A DNA stretch of 62,228 nucleotides from Nostoc calcicola FACHB-3891 (lineage in GTDB: Bacteria > Cyanobacteriota > Cyanobacteriia > Cyanobacteriales > Nostocaceae), in NCBI RefSeq assembly GCF_014697355.1, contig NZ_JACJRQ010000041.1, positions 1-62,228 of the forward strand, written 5' to 3'. The position numbers were made by a program, and so were the translations under genes. Within the stretch, counting starts at the first letter, position 1. Each line of letters starts with the position of its first letter. Below, piece after piece: positions 7,726 through 15,645 of the stretch. The notes under the pieces are model-generated. The model saw only the letters and a list, made by a program, of their open reading frames with translations, was not told the DNA's origin and did not search any database.

Positions 7726-9507
7726 TTAGAACGTGAAAGTTGTTCTTAGAGTACCGATAATTGCATCATCGTTACCACTGTTTTGACCAGGAGAGGTCAA
7801 CCAAATCACGCCAGGGGTGATTGAGATGTTATCTGACACGCGATATTTATAGAAGCCTTCAAAGTGATAAGGTACATCATTACCAGTACCCGCAAACTGT
7901 CCTCCTCGGTTACGGGAATAAGGTTCTGCACCAGCAAAAATGCCCAATACGTTACCTTTTTTACCGAAGTCAGGCAAAGCTATTCCAAGACCATAGCTCC
8001 AAGCTTCAAAATCATCACCTGCACCGAAGCCTGTGACATCATGGTAAGAAATGAAGCCACTAACTGACAGTTTGTCACTGGGTCTGAAGGCTGCTTCTAT
8101 ACCATAAGAATTACTGGAAGCTGCGTTTATGAGCGTGTTAGCTTGATTAGTACCGACAACGCGGTCACCAATATTCAAACCAACACCTGCATCAAATAAA
8201 CCAGCGCTTCCAGCACCATGATAACCGTGAACGTAGGTAGCAGCTATAGCTATGCTATCCCCAATACTAAAGTTCAACTGTCCAAGAGCTGCATAGTTAC
8301 CCTCGAATAAACCTTGATTTACTCCAGGATTATTAGCATTTGACGCCAAATAACCTACAGTCAGTGAACTTGGTTTGAAAATGTTACCACCTTTGCCAAA
8401 GGGTAAAGTAAATGCCGCACCTGCACCACCACCAATGCGATAGATGGGACTTTGAGAAGCAAAGGTAGACAACGCGCCATTACCACCGTCATAATCCTGA
8501 AAGTAAGGGTTATTGGTGGCAACATAATCGCTGTGAATACCTCCGGTAGCCGCAATGTAAACTTGGGCTGGACCTATGGGTACATAATACGCCAACCAGT
8601 CTATGCTGACAGAATTGCCACTGTTCCCACCAACTTGAAACGTTTGTGTGCCTTCAGCAGTATTGAGCTGATTATTCGCGCTGTCAAATTGATTAAAGGC
8701 TAGTGCATTACCAGCTGCCAGACGGGTGTGTAGTACATCTTTACCCGTGAAGCTGCTTTGCAAGTCTAAACGTACCCTATCTTGGAAGACAGTATTGTTA
8801 GCATCGCCAGTGTTACCGCCAAATATATCAGTAACCGCAAAAATAGCTTCACCGACTAGTTTGGTGGTAGTGGAAAACTGATTTGCTTCTAATTCAGCAG
8901 TACGTGCTTCTAAAGCATCTACTCGACCACGCAAAGTTGCTAGTTCCGCCGAGAATTCTTCTTGCAAACGCTGGAGGGTCGCCAAATCCTGTTTTGTCAC
9001 CAAGTCAGCAGTCGCTGTGGCAATCAGTTCATTAACCCTATCCAAACAAGCATTCAAACCTGCGGCAAATTCATAACGGGTTAGTGCCCGGTTGCCACGG
9101 TAAGTACTATTAGGATATCCAGCAATACAACCGTAGCGCTCAACCAGGGATTGCAAAGCTTGGAATGCCCAATCAGTCGGCTGTACATCAGAAAACTGAG
9201 AAACTGATGTGACCTGAGACAGTGAATTCTGGTTTTTGCCTTCGCTGCTGTAGCGATTAATTTGTTCTAAGACTTTATTATCATCAGTCTTTGCTTGGGC
9301 AACCAAAAATTTATCGGCATTTGGTTGCTGTGTTTGCATCGATAGTGAAGCACCAATAGCTTCTGGTGCTTCCGTCTGAAAAGCTTTTGCCTTTGCATTT
9401 TCAGAAGAGCTTACTACTTCAGTAGCTATAGCCCTAGCGGAAACCAATACCGTCACTCCCAAAACTACTGGGCTTACTACCAGAGTTTTCCACAATAAAT
9501 GAGACAT
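7726..9507 (-). CDS. SLH-domain outer membrane porin (OprB-type / iron-uptake porin family)
   Basis: A cyanobacterial outer membrane porin of 593 residues. Order: a signal peptide (LWKTLVVSPVVLGVTVLVSA), a spacer, an S-layer homology domain (FSDVQPTDWAFQALQSLV... GYPNSTYRG... LTRYEFAAGLNACLD), a short coiled coil (LATLRGRVDALEARTAELEA), then a beta-barrel with the C-terminal aromatic TLRTTFTF. The SLH domain binds the peptidoglycan-linked polysaccharide and the barrel passes small solutes or ions. I chose the ATG at 9507 because AAGGAAA lies nine bases upstream; a TTG seven codons earlier is less likely. A broken paralogue lies at 57400-57862. Confidence 0.88.
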   Translation of the reverse strand: MSHLLWKTLVVSPVVLGVTVLVSARAIATEVVSSSENAKAKAFQTEAPEAIGASLSMQTQQPNADKFLVAQAKTDDNKVLEQINRYSSEGKNQNSLSQVTSVSQFSDVQPTDWAFQALQSLVERYGCIAGYPNSTYRGNRALTRYEFAAGLNACLDRVNELIATATADLVTKQDLATLQRLQEEFSAELATLRGRVDALEARTAELEANQFSTTTKLVGEAIFAVTDIFGGNTGDANNTVFQDRVRLDLQSSFTGKDVLHTRLAAGNALAFNQFDSANNQLNTAEGTQTFQVGGNSGNSVSIDWLAYYVPIGPAQVYIAATGGIHSDYVATNNPYFQDYDGGNGALSTFASQSPIYRIGGGAGAAFTLPFGKGGNIFKPSSLTVGYLASNANNPGVNQGLFEGNYAALGQLNFSIGDSIAIAATYVHGYHGAGSAGLFDAGVGLNIGDRVVGTNQANTLINAASSNSYGIEAAFRPSDKLSVSGFISYHDVTGFGAGDDFEAWSYGLGIALPDFGKKGNVLGIFAGAEPYSRNRGGQFAGTGNDVPYHFEGFYKYRVSDNISITPGVIWLTSPGQNSGNDDAIIGTLRTTFTF

Positions 9508-9912
9508 TTTTTTATTTTCCTTTCCCAAAAAAGACCCAAAATCAGTGGGTTCAAGAAAAAGAGAACAAGCAATTATTCTACTTGTTGAAAATCTTATCAG
9601 ATTGTAGTGACCTCAGCTATGTCTGGCAGAATTTTTACGGATGAAGAATCGTGAAGTGTTGCAAATGGCTTCTTTGCCAAATCAAGGGTTGTCAGCATTC
9701 AGCACCCAGAAGTCAGCATCTAGTTATGATTGGTTGTAAGGATTCATCATCATGTTCTCCCAAATTCTGACTCCTGACTTCTGAAAAAGTCTTTATCTTG
9801 CTATTTCGCTAGCTTTTGACCCATTTATAGACTTTATCTTCTTATTTTTGACCCTGATTTGCGGTAGGTCTTTTTTATCTTTGTAAAAGTAACAGATTTC
9901 TACCAGAGTCGG
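9508..9912. other. intergenic region upstream of the porin
   Basis: About 400 bp of AT-rich sequence with no gene. It must carry the porin promoter. A degenerate short repeat (CAGAAGTCAGCAT... CTGACTCCTGACTTCTGA) lies at 9706-9785. Confidence 0.4.
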
Positions 9913-10236
9913 TCATATTTCTAGCGAGCGATGAAATTGGCTAATAACATCGTCGATAATTCTGGAGACATCGTTGGTTCCAGTCCGAAAAGTTTGGGCA
10001 ATCTTAACGATCGCATTATTCAATACTCTACCCTGTTGCAATAAAAGACTGTTTTCCCGAAAATAACCCTTGGTGGTGTTGGTTTCTAAATCCATCGCTG
10101 TATCGACAACCAATTCTCCAGCCTCGAAATTTTCTGATACATGGCTGGCTTTTTGACCAAGAACATCACCAAAAGCTGTGAGTAAATCAAATGCTGATGT
10201 AGCCAACTTTTTGAGAGAATTCTTGCAGATTTGCAT
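9913..10236 (-). CDS. hypothetical protein, possibly a gene fragment
   Basis: A 107-residue helical frame with the clear protein-like stretch EAGELVVDTAMDLETNT and a C-terminus QFHRSLEI. I do not recognise the family. The first 15 residues overlap, in another frame, the end of the relic at 10187-10306, and no good ribosome binding site is present. The original start may therefore have been lost and this may be the remaining C-terminal part of a larger gene whose front end was replaced. Confidence 0.35.
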   Translation of the reverse strand: MQICKNSLKKLATSAFDLLTAFGDVLGQKASHVSENFEAGELVVDTAMDLETNTTKGYFRENSLLLQQGRVLNNAIVKIAQTFRTGTNDVSRIIDDVISQFHRSLEI

Positions 10237-10306
10237 TAAATATTTGGTTCTCTGGTGTAATTTGACCGTAGTAGCGACTACGAGGGTAGCTGTAGAAGCA
10301 AATCAT
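10187..10306 (-). pseudogene. relic of a small cyanobacterial protein (DUF7219-like)
   Basis: From ATG 10306 the frame reads MICFYSYPRSRYYGQ, then TPENQIFNANLQEFSQKVGY, and stops after 39 codons. The core Y-P-R-S-R-Y-Y-G ... P-E-N ... F-N-A-N-L-Q-E-F is, from memory, the N-terminus of a roughly 80-residue family found only in cyanobacteria (DUF7219). The C-terminal half is missing and an insertion lies directly upstream of the start, so the copy is very probably dead. Confidence 0.5.
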
Positions 10307-10319
10307 TACCTTGATTAAC

Positions 10320-10458
10320 GTGAGTTCGATGAGTACTGTTTTGACCTCACCCCCAACCCCTCTCCTACGAGGAGAGGGGAGCAAAACCTTGATTTTTCTT
10401 GCTCCTCCCTCGCCTTTTAGGAGAGGGAGGTTGGGAGGGTGAGGTTTGTCGAACTCAC
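10320..10458. mobile_element. MITE-like insertion with GTGAGTTCGA ends
   Basis: A 139-bp sequence with 10-bp inverted ends (GTGAGTTCGA and TCGAACTCAC) is flanked by the direct repeat CTTGATTAA at 10310-10318 and 10459-10467, which looks like a 9-bp target duplication. The inside holds two purine-rich palindromic arms of the CCTCTCC...GGAGAGG kind. It sits just upstream of the start of the relic gene. Confidence 0.55.
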
Positions 10459-10531
10459 CTTGATTAATCAAGGAGGGAGTCAAGATAAATACCATTGCAA
10501 TACTACTCGGTTAAGGAAAACTTTAACTAAT

Positions 10532-10610
10532 GAAGAAGGGGAAGGGGTAAGGGGGAAAGGTTAAATTTATCCCTTTACCCTTTAACCTTTTCCCCTGTTT
10601 TTAATTCTTA
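10532..10610. repeat. dispersed repeat with TTTACCC units, copy 1
   Basis: This sequence (GAAGAAGGGGAAGGGG... AGGTTAAATTTATCCC... CCCCTGTTTTTAATTCTTA) recurs at 35402-35516. The halves are roughly inverted purine and pyrimidine arms. The copies differ in the number of CCCTTTA units. Confidence 0.65.
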
Positions 10611-10863
10611 CCCTTTTCCCAAAACCAGATTACAAGTTAAAAATGCTTAACCGAACCGTATTGAGCTGAATCTAGTCCCTTTTTTCGCACCCCCTTGACA
10701 AAAGTGCAATTATCTTAACCTCTCACGGATGCTCAACTCCTGTTTATTCTTGAAGACATTAGTTATTCTTATGCTTTCAAAAACCGTGAATATGCAAAAA
10801 TCATGCTCTAATCTGCAATAATCCAAATTATAAATTACGACGATATAGGTATAAAAAACAAGG

Positions 10864-11361
10864 ATGGCTAGCAATATTCAAGACAAAGAGAACCGTTTAG
10901 GCACTTTGTGGTTATTTAAGGAAAAATTTGATTTTACACAGCTTCCAGTAGACATAGCTTATGAATCTTATTACAAAACGCTGCTTACTTGTGCTAATGG
11001 TGATGGAACACTAGCAGATGAAGAAAGAGATTGGGTGATTGGATACGCCTATGCCTACAATTGCAACCCTGCAATCATTGAACAACTCAAAGTTTACAAG
11101 GCTGATGAAGATATCGAGACAGTCGTTACTGGACATTCTTCAGTCGATGTATCACGGCGTTTCTTAATTTACGATGCAATACAAGCTTGTTGTGCTGATG
11201 GAGAATATAGTGAAAAAGAACGGGTTGTAGTACTCAAAGCAGCAAAGAAACTTGGTATTTCTGAAGAGGTCTTTCAACAAATTGAAGAAGTCTATCTAGA
11301 AACAGTCGAACTCCGTAAAAAACGGCTGGCAGTAATGTATCCCGATGGTGGACCTTTATAA
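10864..11361 (+). CDS. TerB-like domain protein
   Basis: A 165-residue acidic, helical cytoplasmic protein with a TerB-like fold. Two acidic helix-loop repeats are visible, CANGDGTLADEERDWVIGYA at about 46-65 and ACCADGEYSEKERVVVLKAA at about 115-134, each a D-G-x-x-x-x-x-E-x metal-binding-like turn. TerB-like domains are named after tellurite resistance proteins but are widespread in stress and envelope-associated systems, and the exact role here is unknown. It is a single gene, with no ter neighbours. AAGG lies close before the ATG. The family call is good, the function open. Confidence 0.75.
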   Translation: MASNIQDKENRLGTLWLFKEKFDFTQLPVDIAYESYYKTLLTCANGDGTLADEERDWVIGYAYAYNCNPAIIEQLKVYKADEDIETVVTGHSSVDVSRRFLIYDAIQACCADGEYSEKERVVVLKAAKKLGISEEVFQQIEEVYLETVELRKKRLAVMYPDGGPL

Positions 11362-11409
11362 TTTTAATTGAAGGGACTGACAGTTCAAAAAATATCACAC
11401 GTACACGGT

Positions 11410-11435
11410 TAGGGGCACAACATGTTGTGCCCCTA
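11410..11435 (+). terminator. palindrome downstream of the TerB-like gene
   Basis: A perfect 26-nt palindrome, TAGGGGCACAACA and its complement TGTTGTGCCCCTA, 49 bases after the stop codon. It is likely to fold as a hairpin and could act as a terminator, although no T-run follows. It is similar in style to other dispersed GGGGC-palindromes in the window. Confidence 0.4.
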
Positions 11436-11696
11436 CGATTATCTGTACCCCATCAAGGTGCAATCTGCTGTAAAATATATGGTTCTTTAGGATTTGTTAT
11501 GCTAAACAATGAAATAAAAAAGTAAAAACCAGTCAAAAAATGTATTGAATAATGAATAAAAGCCTTGTTTTACTTGACACAGAAGCAAGATTTATTGTTA
11601 AGTAAAAATATAACAAGAGTGAATTTGTGATAAATATTCAGCAATGATTAAGAAATGATATTCTCATCCTCAAAGTAGAATGAAGTATAGACAAGC

Positions 11697-11890
11697 GTGA
11701 AACTCAAAGCGAAAATCACGATTGCTGACCACTTTGCACAGATGGAAGACCCACGGATAGATCGCACCAAGCGCCACAAGTTAATTAACATTATCACCAT
11801 TGCCGTGTGTGTAATGATATGTGGGGCGGATAATTAGGTAACAATTGAGACCTATGGCTGCGCTAAATATGAGTGGATAGGTAAGGCAGT
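11697..11890 (+). pseudogene. ISAs1-family transposase, N-terminal relic
   Basis: From GTG 11697 the frame gives DHFAQMEDPRIDRTKRHKL, then INIITIAVCVMICGADN, a TAG stop, then VTIETYGCAKYEWIGKA. This is the recognisable N-terminus of ISAs1-type transposases (D-P-R-x-x-R-x-x-x-H-x-L ... I-C-G-A-D-x-W). The tryptophan after the G-A-D motif has become the stop codon, and homology ends soon after. An old, inactive insertion just upstream of the salicylate-synthase gene. Confidence 0.75.
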
Positions 11891-12026
11891 AGCCAATGGT
11901 TCAAGGCTAACAGTATTTAGAAGCATTTTTATTCGTGAGAAAAGTTAGAAAAGCAAGTCCTTGTATAGGAAATTTGTGGCAACAGCAGTCCTCTCTTAAA
12001 ATATACATCAATCATCAGAAAATTTC

Positions 12027-13349
12027 ATGAACGAAACACAAACATATGAGTACGAAGAAGTGTTTGTAACAGGGGAAATTCATCCTATTATTGTATTGCA
12101 TAATTTGCTTGAGTCAGGTGTTATCTCCGACTATATTCTTTATCAAGAGCAGGACGAAGTGCGTATTGCTGGTAATATATTATTTAAGGTATCAGTAAGC
12201 TTCGAGGCTGTCTCATTAGAAGATACAGAAAAAAAGCAGTCAGTCCCTATTAGCGACCCATTTAAACAAGTAGAATCCTTATTAGCATCTTTGCCAATTA
12301 GAGATTGGACAGCTTATGGCTATATTGCCTTTGATATAGTTCGGTTCTACTCAAGCTACTCCAAAGCAATACAGCAACCACTTTTATGTTTTATTGTGCC
12401 AGAAACTGAACTTCACATTACTAGACAAAAAGTCAAAATTAAAAGCATAAAATCCCTAGATAAAATCAAAAAATTATTATCAGTTAATAGTCAATTAACA
12501 GAGTTCGTTCCCACACCCATATCGATTAATGTGACTGATAACGAGCGGGAATGTTATCAAAATAAAGTAGATGTTCTCATTCAAGCTATTCAAGCAGGTA
12601 AATTACAAAAAGCCATACTTTCTCGTTATGTCAAGATAAAAGGAGATATGGACGTTATTAAAACCTATATAGCCGGAACGAAAGTTAATAACTCTGCCCG
12701 TTCATATTGTCTGAATATAGGAGATGTACGTGCTGTAGGCTTTAGTCCCGAAATATTGATGCAAATAGACAATCAAGGATTTGTTATTACCAATCCGTTG
12801 GCAGGTACTCGGCGACGTGGTGAAAATTCGCAAGAAGATGCTCGCCTGTATAGTGAATTATTTACCAATGCTAAAGAGGTTAAGGAACACGCGCTCTCCG
12901 TCGAACTTGCTCAACAAGAGATTGCCAAACTTTCTGTACCTGGGACAGTTAAAATATTCGACTTTATGCAGGTTAAGAAATACCGCTATGTACAGCATTT
13001 ATCATCGCGAGTCAGCGGTCAGTTAAAACCAAAGAAAACTTTATGGGATGCTCTTGCAGTTTTATTTCCAGGCATTACTGTGTCCGGTATTGATAAAAGT
13101 GAAGCCTTGGAATGGATAGCTCGCCTAGAAGACGAGCCACGAGGTATTTATGCAGGTGCTATTGGTTGGATAAACAGCACTGGACTAGTAGATTTAGCGA
13201 TCGCCATCCGCTCCATCTATCAATATGATGACTGGATTTACTTAAATGCTGGAGCAGGTATAGTAGCAGAATCACTCCCAGAAGAAGAGTACATGGAGTC
13301 TGTTAACAAAATGAACACCATGTTGTGCTGTCTGGTATTAAAGTATTAA
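12027..13349 (+). CDS. salicylate synthase / isochorismate synthase (MbtI/Irp9 family)
   Basis: This 440-residue chorismate-utilising enzyme of the anthranilate synthase I/MbtI fold would turn chorismate into isochorismate and, if it is a true salicylate synthase, further into salicylate plus pyruvate. Visible motifs: KAILSRYVKI (about 196-205), the NPLAGTRRRG loop (about 256-265), KEHALSVELAQQEI (about 287-300), FMQVKKYRYVQHLSSRVSG, FPGITVSGIDKSEALEWI, PRGIYAGAIGWI and a C-terminal LNAGAGIVAES. The last four match, from memory, the order in mycobacterial MbtI. Mg2+ would be bound by the conserved glutamates near E298 and E413. No clear Shine-Dalgarno. It is followed by a methyltransferase on the same strand. 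A plain isochorismate synthase is the main alternative. Confidence 0.8.
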   Translation: MNETQTYEYEEVFVTGEIHPIIVLHNLLESGVISDYILYQEQDEVRIAGNILFKVSVSFEAVSLEDTEKKQSVPISDPFKQVESLLASLPIRDWTAYGYIAFDIVRFYSSYSKAIQQPLLCFIVPETELHITRQKVKIKSIKSLDKIKKLLSVNSQLTEFVPTPISINVTDNERECYQNKVDVLIQAIQAGKLQKAILSRYVKIKGDMDVIKTYIAGTKVNNSARSYCLNIGDVRAVGFSPEILMQIDNQGFVITNPLAGTRRRGENSQEDARLYSELFTNAKEVKEHALSVELAQQEIAKLSVPGTVKIFDFMQVKKYRYVQHLSSRVSGQLKPKKTLWDALAVLFPGITVSGIDKSEALEWIARLEDEPRGIYAGAIGWINSTGLVDLAIAIRSIYQYDDWIYLNAGAGIVAESLPEEEYMESVNKMNTMLCCLVLKY

Positions 13350-13469
13350 TCAACCCAAGCCATTCATGCCTGAGATGTAACTTTTTGATTTTTTGGATTT
13401 GGCAGTTCAGATACAATTCCTTTATCAGGCAACTTTTTCTCAATTCATCCAGTATCTTCTAAAAACGTT

Positions 13470-14273
13470 ATGCAAAATATAGCCCTTGGATTTCAATCTC
13501 CGGAAAACATGAATGAACCAAAATTTTTATTTGACTTTCTAGATAAATGTGACGAAATAGATTCTGTGCGCGTATGCAAGCAGAAAATCATCGATTATTT
13601 AGGCATTAAAGAAGGCGATCGCGTTTTAGATGTAGGGTGCGGAATCGGTCAGGAAGTACAACGTATAAAACAAATTGTTGGTAACAATGGTTTAGTTGTG
13701 GGAGTAGATAAAAGTGAGTTAATGATTGAGGAGGCGAAGAAAAGAGCAGATAAATTAAATCTGTCAGTCAAGTATTATCTAGCTGATGCCAACTCTCTCA
13801 AGATGAATGATAATAGCTTTGATGCGTGTCGGGCAGAACGTGTTTTATTGTTCCTAGAAAACCCAAAAAACGCAGTGTTGGAAATGATTCGTGTATTGCG
13901 TCCTGGCGGAAAGCTTGCTATCTTTGATTTTTACTTAGACGGCACTTTTGTTAACTCGGATTTTCCCGCTTTAACTCGCAAAATTGTTGGCTTCATCTCA
14001 GATAGTTTCCCAAATGGATTAATAGGTTGTAAACTGCCGGAAATATTTGAAGAATTAGGTTTAAGCAACATCACTTTTGTGACCCACACTAATCTAGCAC
14101 CATATGATTTCTTTATGTGGGTTTGTCATGGAATTTTAGAGCAAGCTATTAATCAAAAAGTTATATCAGAATCCGACTTAAATCAATGGGTAAATCAATT
14201 AAAAAAAATGCACGATTCAGGGCATTTTTTAGCAGGTTTTCCAGGTTTTATTGTGACTGGGCAAAAAAAATAA
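13470..14273 (+). CDS. class I SAM-dependent methyltransferase
   Basis: A 267-residue methyltransferase. Motif I VLDVGCGIGQE lies at about residues 52-62, motif II GVDKSELMIEEA at about 79-90, the acidic loop YYLADANSLKMNDNSFD at about 105-121, and the post-motif VLRPGGKLAIFDF at about 143-155. This is the Methyltransf_11/25 type, like UbiE or small-molecule O-/C-methyltransferases. It begins 120 bp after the salicylate-synthase-like gene, same strand, so joint action on a salicylate- or isochorismate-derived product is plausible but unproven. The substrate cannot be read from the sequence. Confidence 0.82.
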   Translation: MQNIALGFQSPENMNEPKFLFDFLDKCDEIDSVRVCKQKIIDYLGIKEGDRVLDVGCGIGQEVQRIKQIVGNNGLVVGVDKSELMIEEAKKRADKLNLSVKYYLADANSLKMNDNSFDACRAERVLLFLENPKNAVLEMIRVLRPGGKLAIFDFYLDGTFVNSDFPALTRKIVGFISDSFPNGLIGCKLPEIFEELGLSNITFVTHTNLAPYDFFMWVCHGILEQAINQKVISESDLNQWVNQLKKMHDSGHFLAGFPGFIVTGQKK

Positions 14274-14308
14274 TTGTAACCAGACCCAAAATTTGTCAAG
14301 GTCTGGTT

Positions 14309-14433
14309 AGGGACTTCCAGAAAATAAATTATCCAATTTCCGAGATAAGATATTTTGATTTTCCCCCTGCTCCCAGCAAGAACTGCCCCTCTGCCTACAG
14401 AGCGATTGTATATTTTTTTAGTTGGAAGTCCCT
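14309..14433. mobile_element. MITE-like element with AGGGACTTCCA ends
   Basis: A 125-bp sequence with perfect 11-bp inverted ends, AGGGACTTCCA at 14309-14319 and TGGAAGTCCCT at 14423-14433, extended by GT(T/A) outside and A/T-rich bases inside. It separates the methyltransferase from the convergent LtrA gene. Confidence 0.6.
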
Positions 14434-14453
14434 TACATATCTCTCGGAATCAT

Positions 14454-15629
14454 TCATAAAAAACTAGTAACCTGACGCAGATCGAGGATAATTTGAACAG
14501 CACCAACCACAGCTATAAGCCCAATCAACTCCATAGCTGACAAACCCGCGCCAGCTACAGCGAGAATCAGAATAACAGCTGCTGCCGCAAAGCGATACCC
14601 CGCCCGAACTTTGCAGCGTAGTCTGGTGTCAGTACTCACACCTGTAAGATAGATGATTCCAAGGGTAAAAAAGCACAGCGCCAAGCTAGCGCAAATAAGC
14701 CAGCGTTCAGTAGACGCCAGTACCAGACCTGTATCACTTGCTAGGGCGTGCTCCACCCCAACTCCGGTAGTGGCAATACCAATCACCAAAGGTAAGTGGA
14801 TATAGACCCAAGTTTGATAAGCTCTTATGTGGCGGCAAGCACGAGCAGCCTGGATTGCTGAACCACCAAGGTTGTCAAAATACAGCCACCACAAACTAAA
14901 AGCAATACTTAAGCCAAATACCGCAGTATATGCTGATGAAAAACTCCACTCCTGTTGTGCGACTCCATTAACTACTGCTAAGACCGTCTCACCTAGCACA
15001 ATTAAGGTAAATAAGCCAAAACGCTCAGGCAAGTGTGAAGCGTGGGGAGCCAGTTCCACATGGACAGACTTTCCTGCTGTCAATACTATTCCAAATTCTA
15101 CTGTCAGCGCTAAAATCCAAAACCCAAATCGCAATGGTATTGGTACAAATACCGATGCCAGCCAAAGTAAAGCCCCTAGTCCAGAACTACTGGCGATTCG
15201 GGTTGTTAGTGGTCGTGCTGTAACTATATGCCTTCCAGCACGTAAGAACTCGATAACAAGCAACACTCGAACAATAGTGTAAGAAAGGGCAAAACCAACT
15301 GAACTTTTACCCAACCCATCGTGTACATTCACTGCTAGTGCTGCCACTGCAAGCATTTGTAAGGCGGTCAGGAGTCGGTGTCCCAAATCATCAGTATCAA
15401 AGAGATTGGCATAAAACGTAGCGCCAATCCAAGACCACCAAATTGCCACAAAGAGCAGCATAAAGCCAAGGAAGCCCGATAGTGAGATATCCCGATTGAG
15501 ATTGTGAGCAAGCTCCGAAATCACAACCACGAAAAATAAATCAAAAAAGAGTTCTAACCACGTCGCGTGGCGTTCTTCTTCCTTATCTTCACTAATACGT
15601 AACTCAGGAGATTTCAACCATTTATTCAT
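14454..15629 (-). CDS. low-temperature-requirement A (LtrA) family membrane protein
   Basis: A 391-residue polytopic inner-membrane protein of the LtrA family, named after a Listeria gene needed at low temperature; the molecular function of the family is not known. The N-terminal signature WLELFFDLFFVVVISELAH (about 23-41) is diagnostic, and FGLFTLIVLGETVLAVVNG lies in mid-protein. About ten hydrophobic helices follow. I place the start at ATG 15629, eight bases after AAGGTG, rather than the GTG three codons earlier. It is the last gene of a three-gene minus-strand operon, only 16 bp behind the histidine kinase stop, which suggests it works with, or is an output of, that sensory system. Confidence 0.85.
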   Translation of the reverse strand: MNKWLKSPELRISEDKEEERHATWLELFFDLFFVVVISELAHNLNRDISLSGFLGFMLLFVAIWWSWIGATFYANLFDTDDLGHRLLTALQMLAVAALAVNVHDGLGKSSVGFALSYTIVRVLLVIEFLRAGRHIVTARPLTTRIASSSGLGALLWLASVFVPIPLRFGFWILALTVEFGIVLTAGKSVHVELAPHASHLPERFGLFTLIVLGETVLAVVNGVAQQEWSFSSAYTAVFGLSIAFSLWWLYFDNLGGSAIQAARACRHIRAYQTWVYIHLPLVIGIATTGVGVEHALASDTGLVLASTERWLICASLALCFFTLGIIYLTGVSTDTRLRCKVRAGYRFAAAAVILILAVAGAGLSAMELIGLIAVVGAVQIILDLRQVTSFL

Positions 15630-15645
15630 GCTACACACACCTTAA

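Noticed and set aside
10864..11361. Tellurite resistance determinant
   Set aside because: TerB-like domain only; no terC, terD or terZ neighbours, so the name of the domain should not be read as function.
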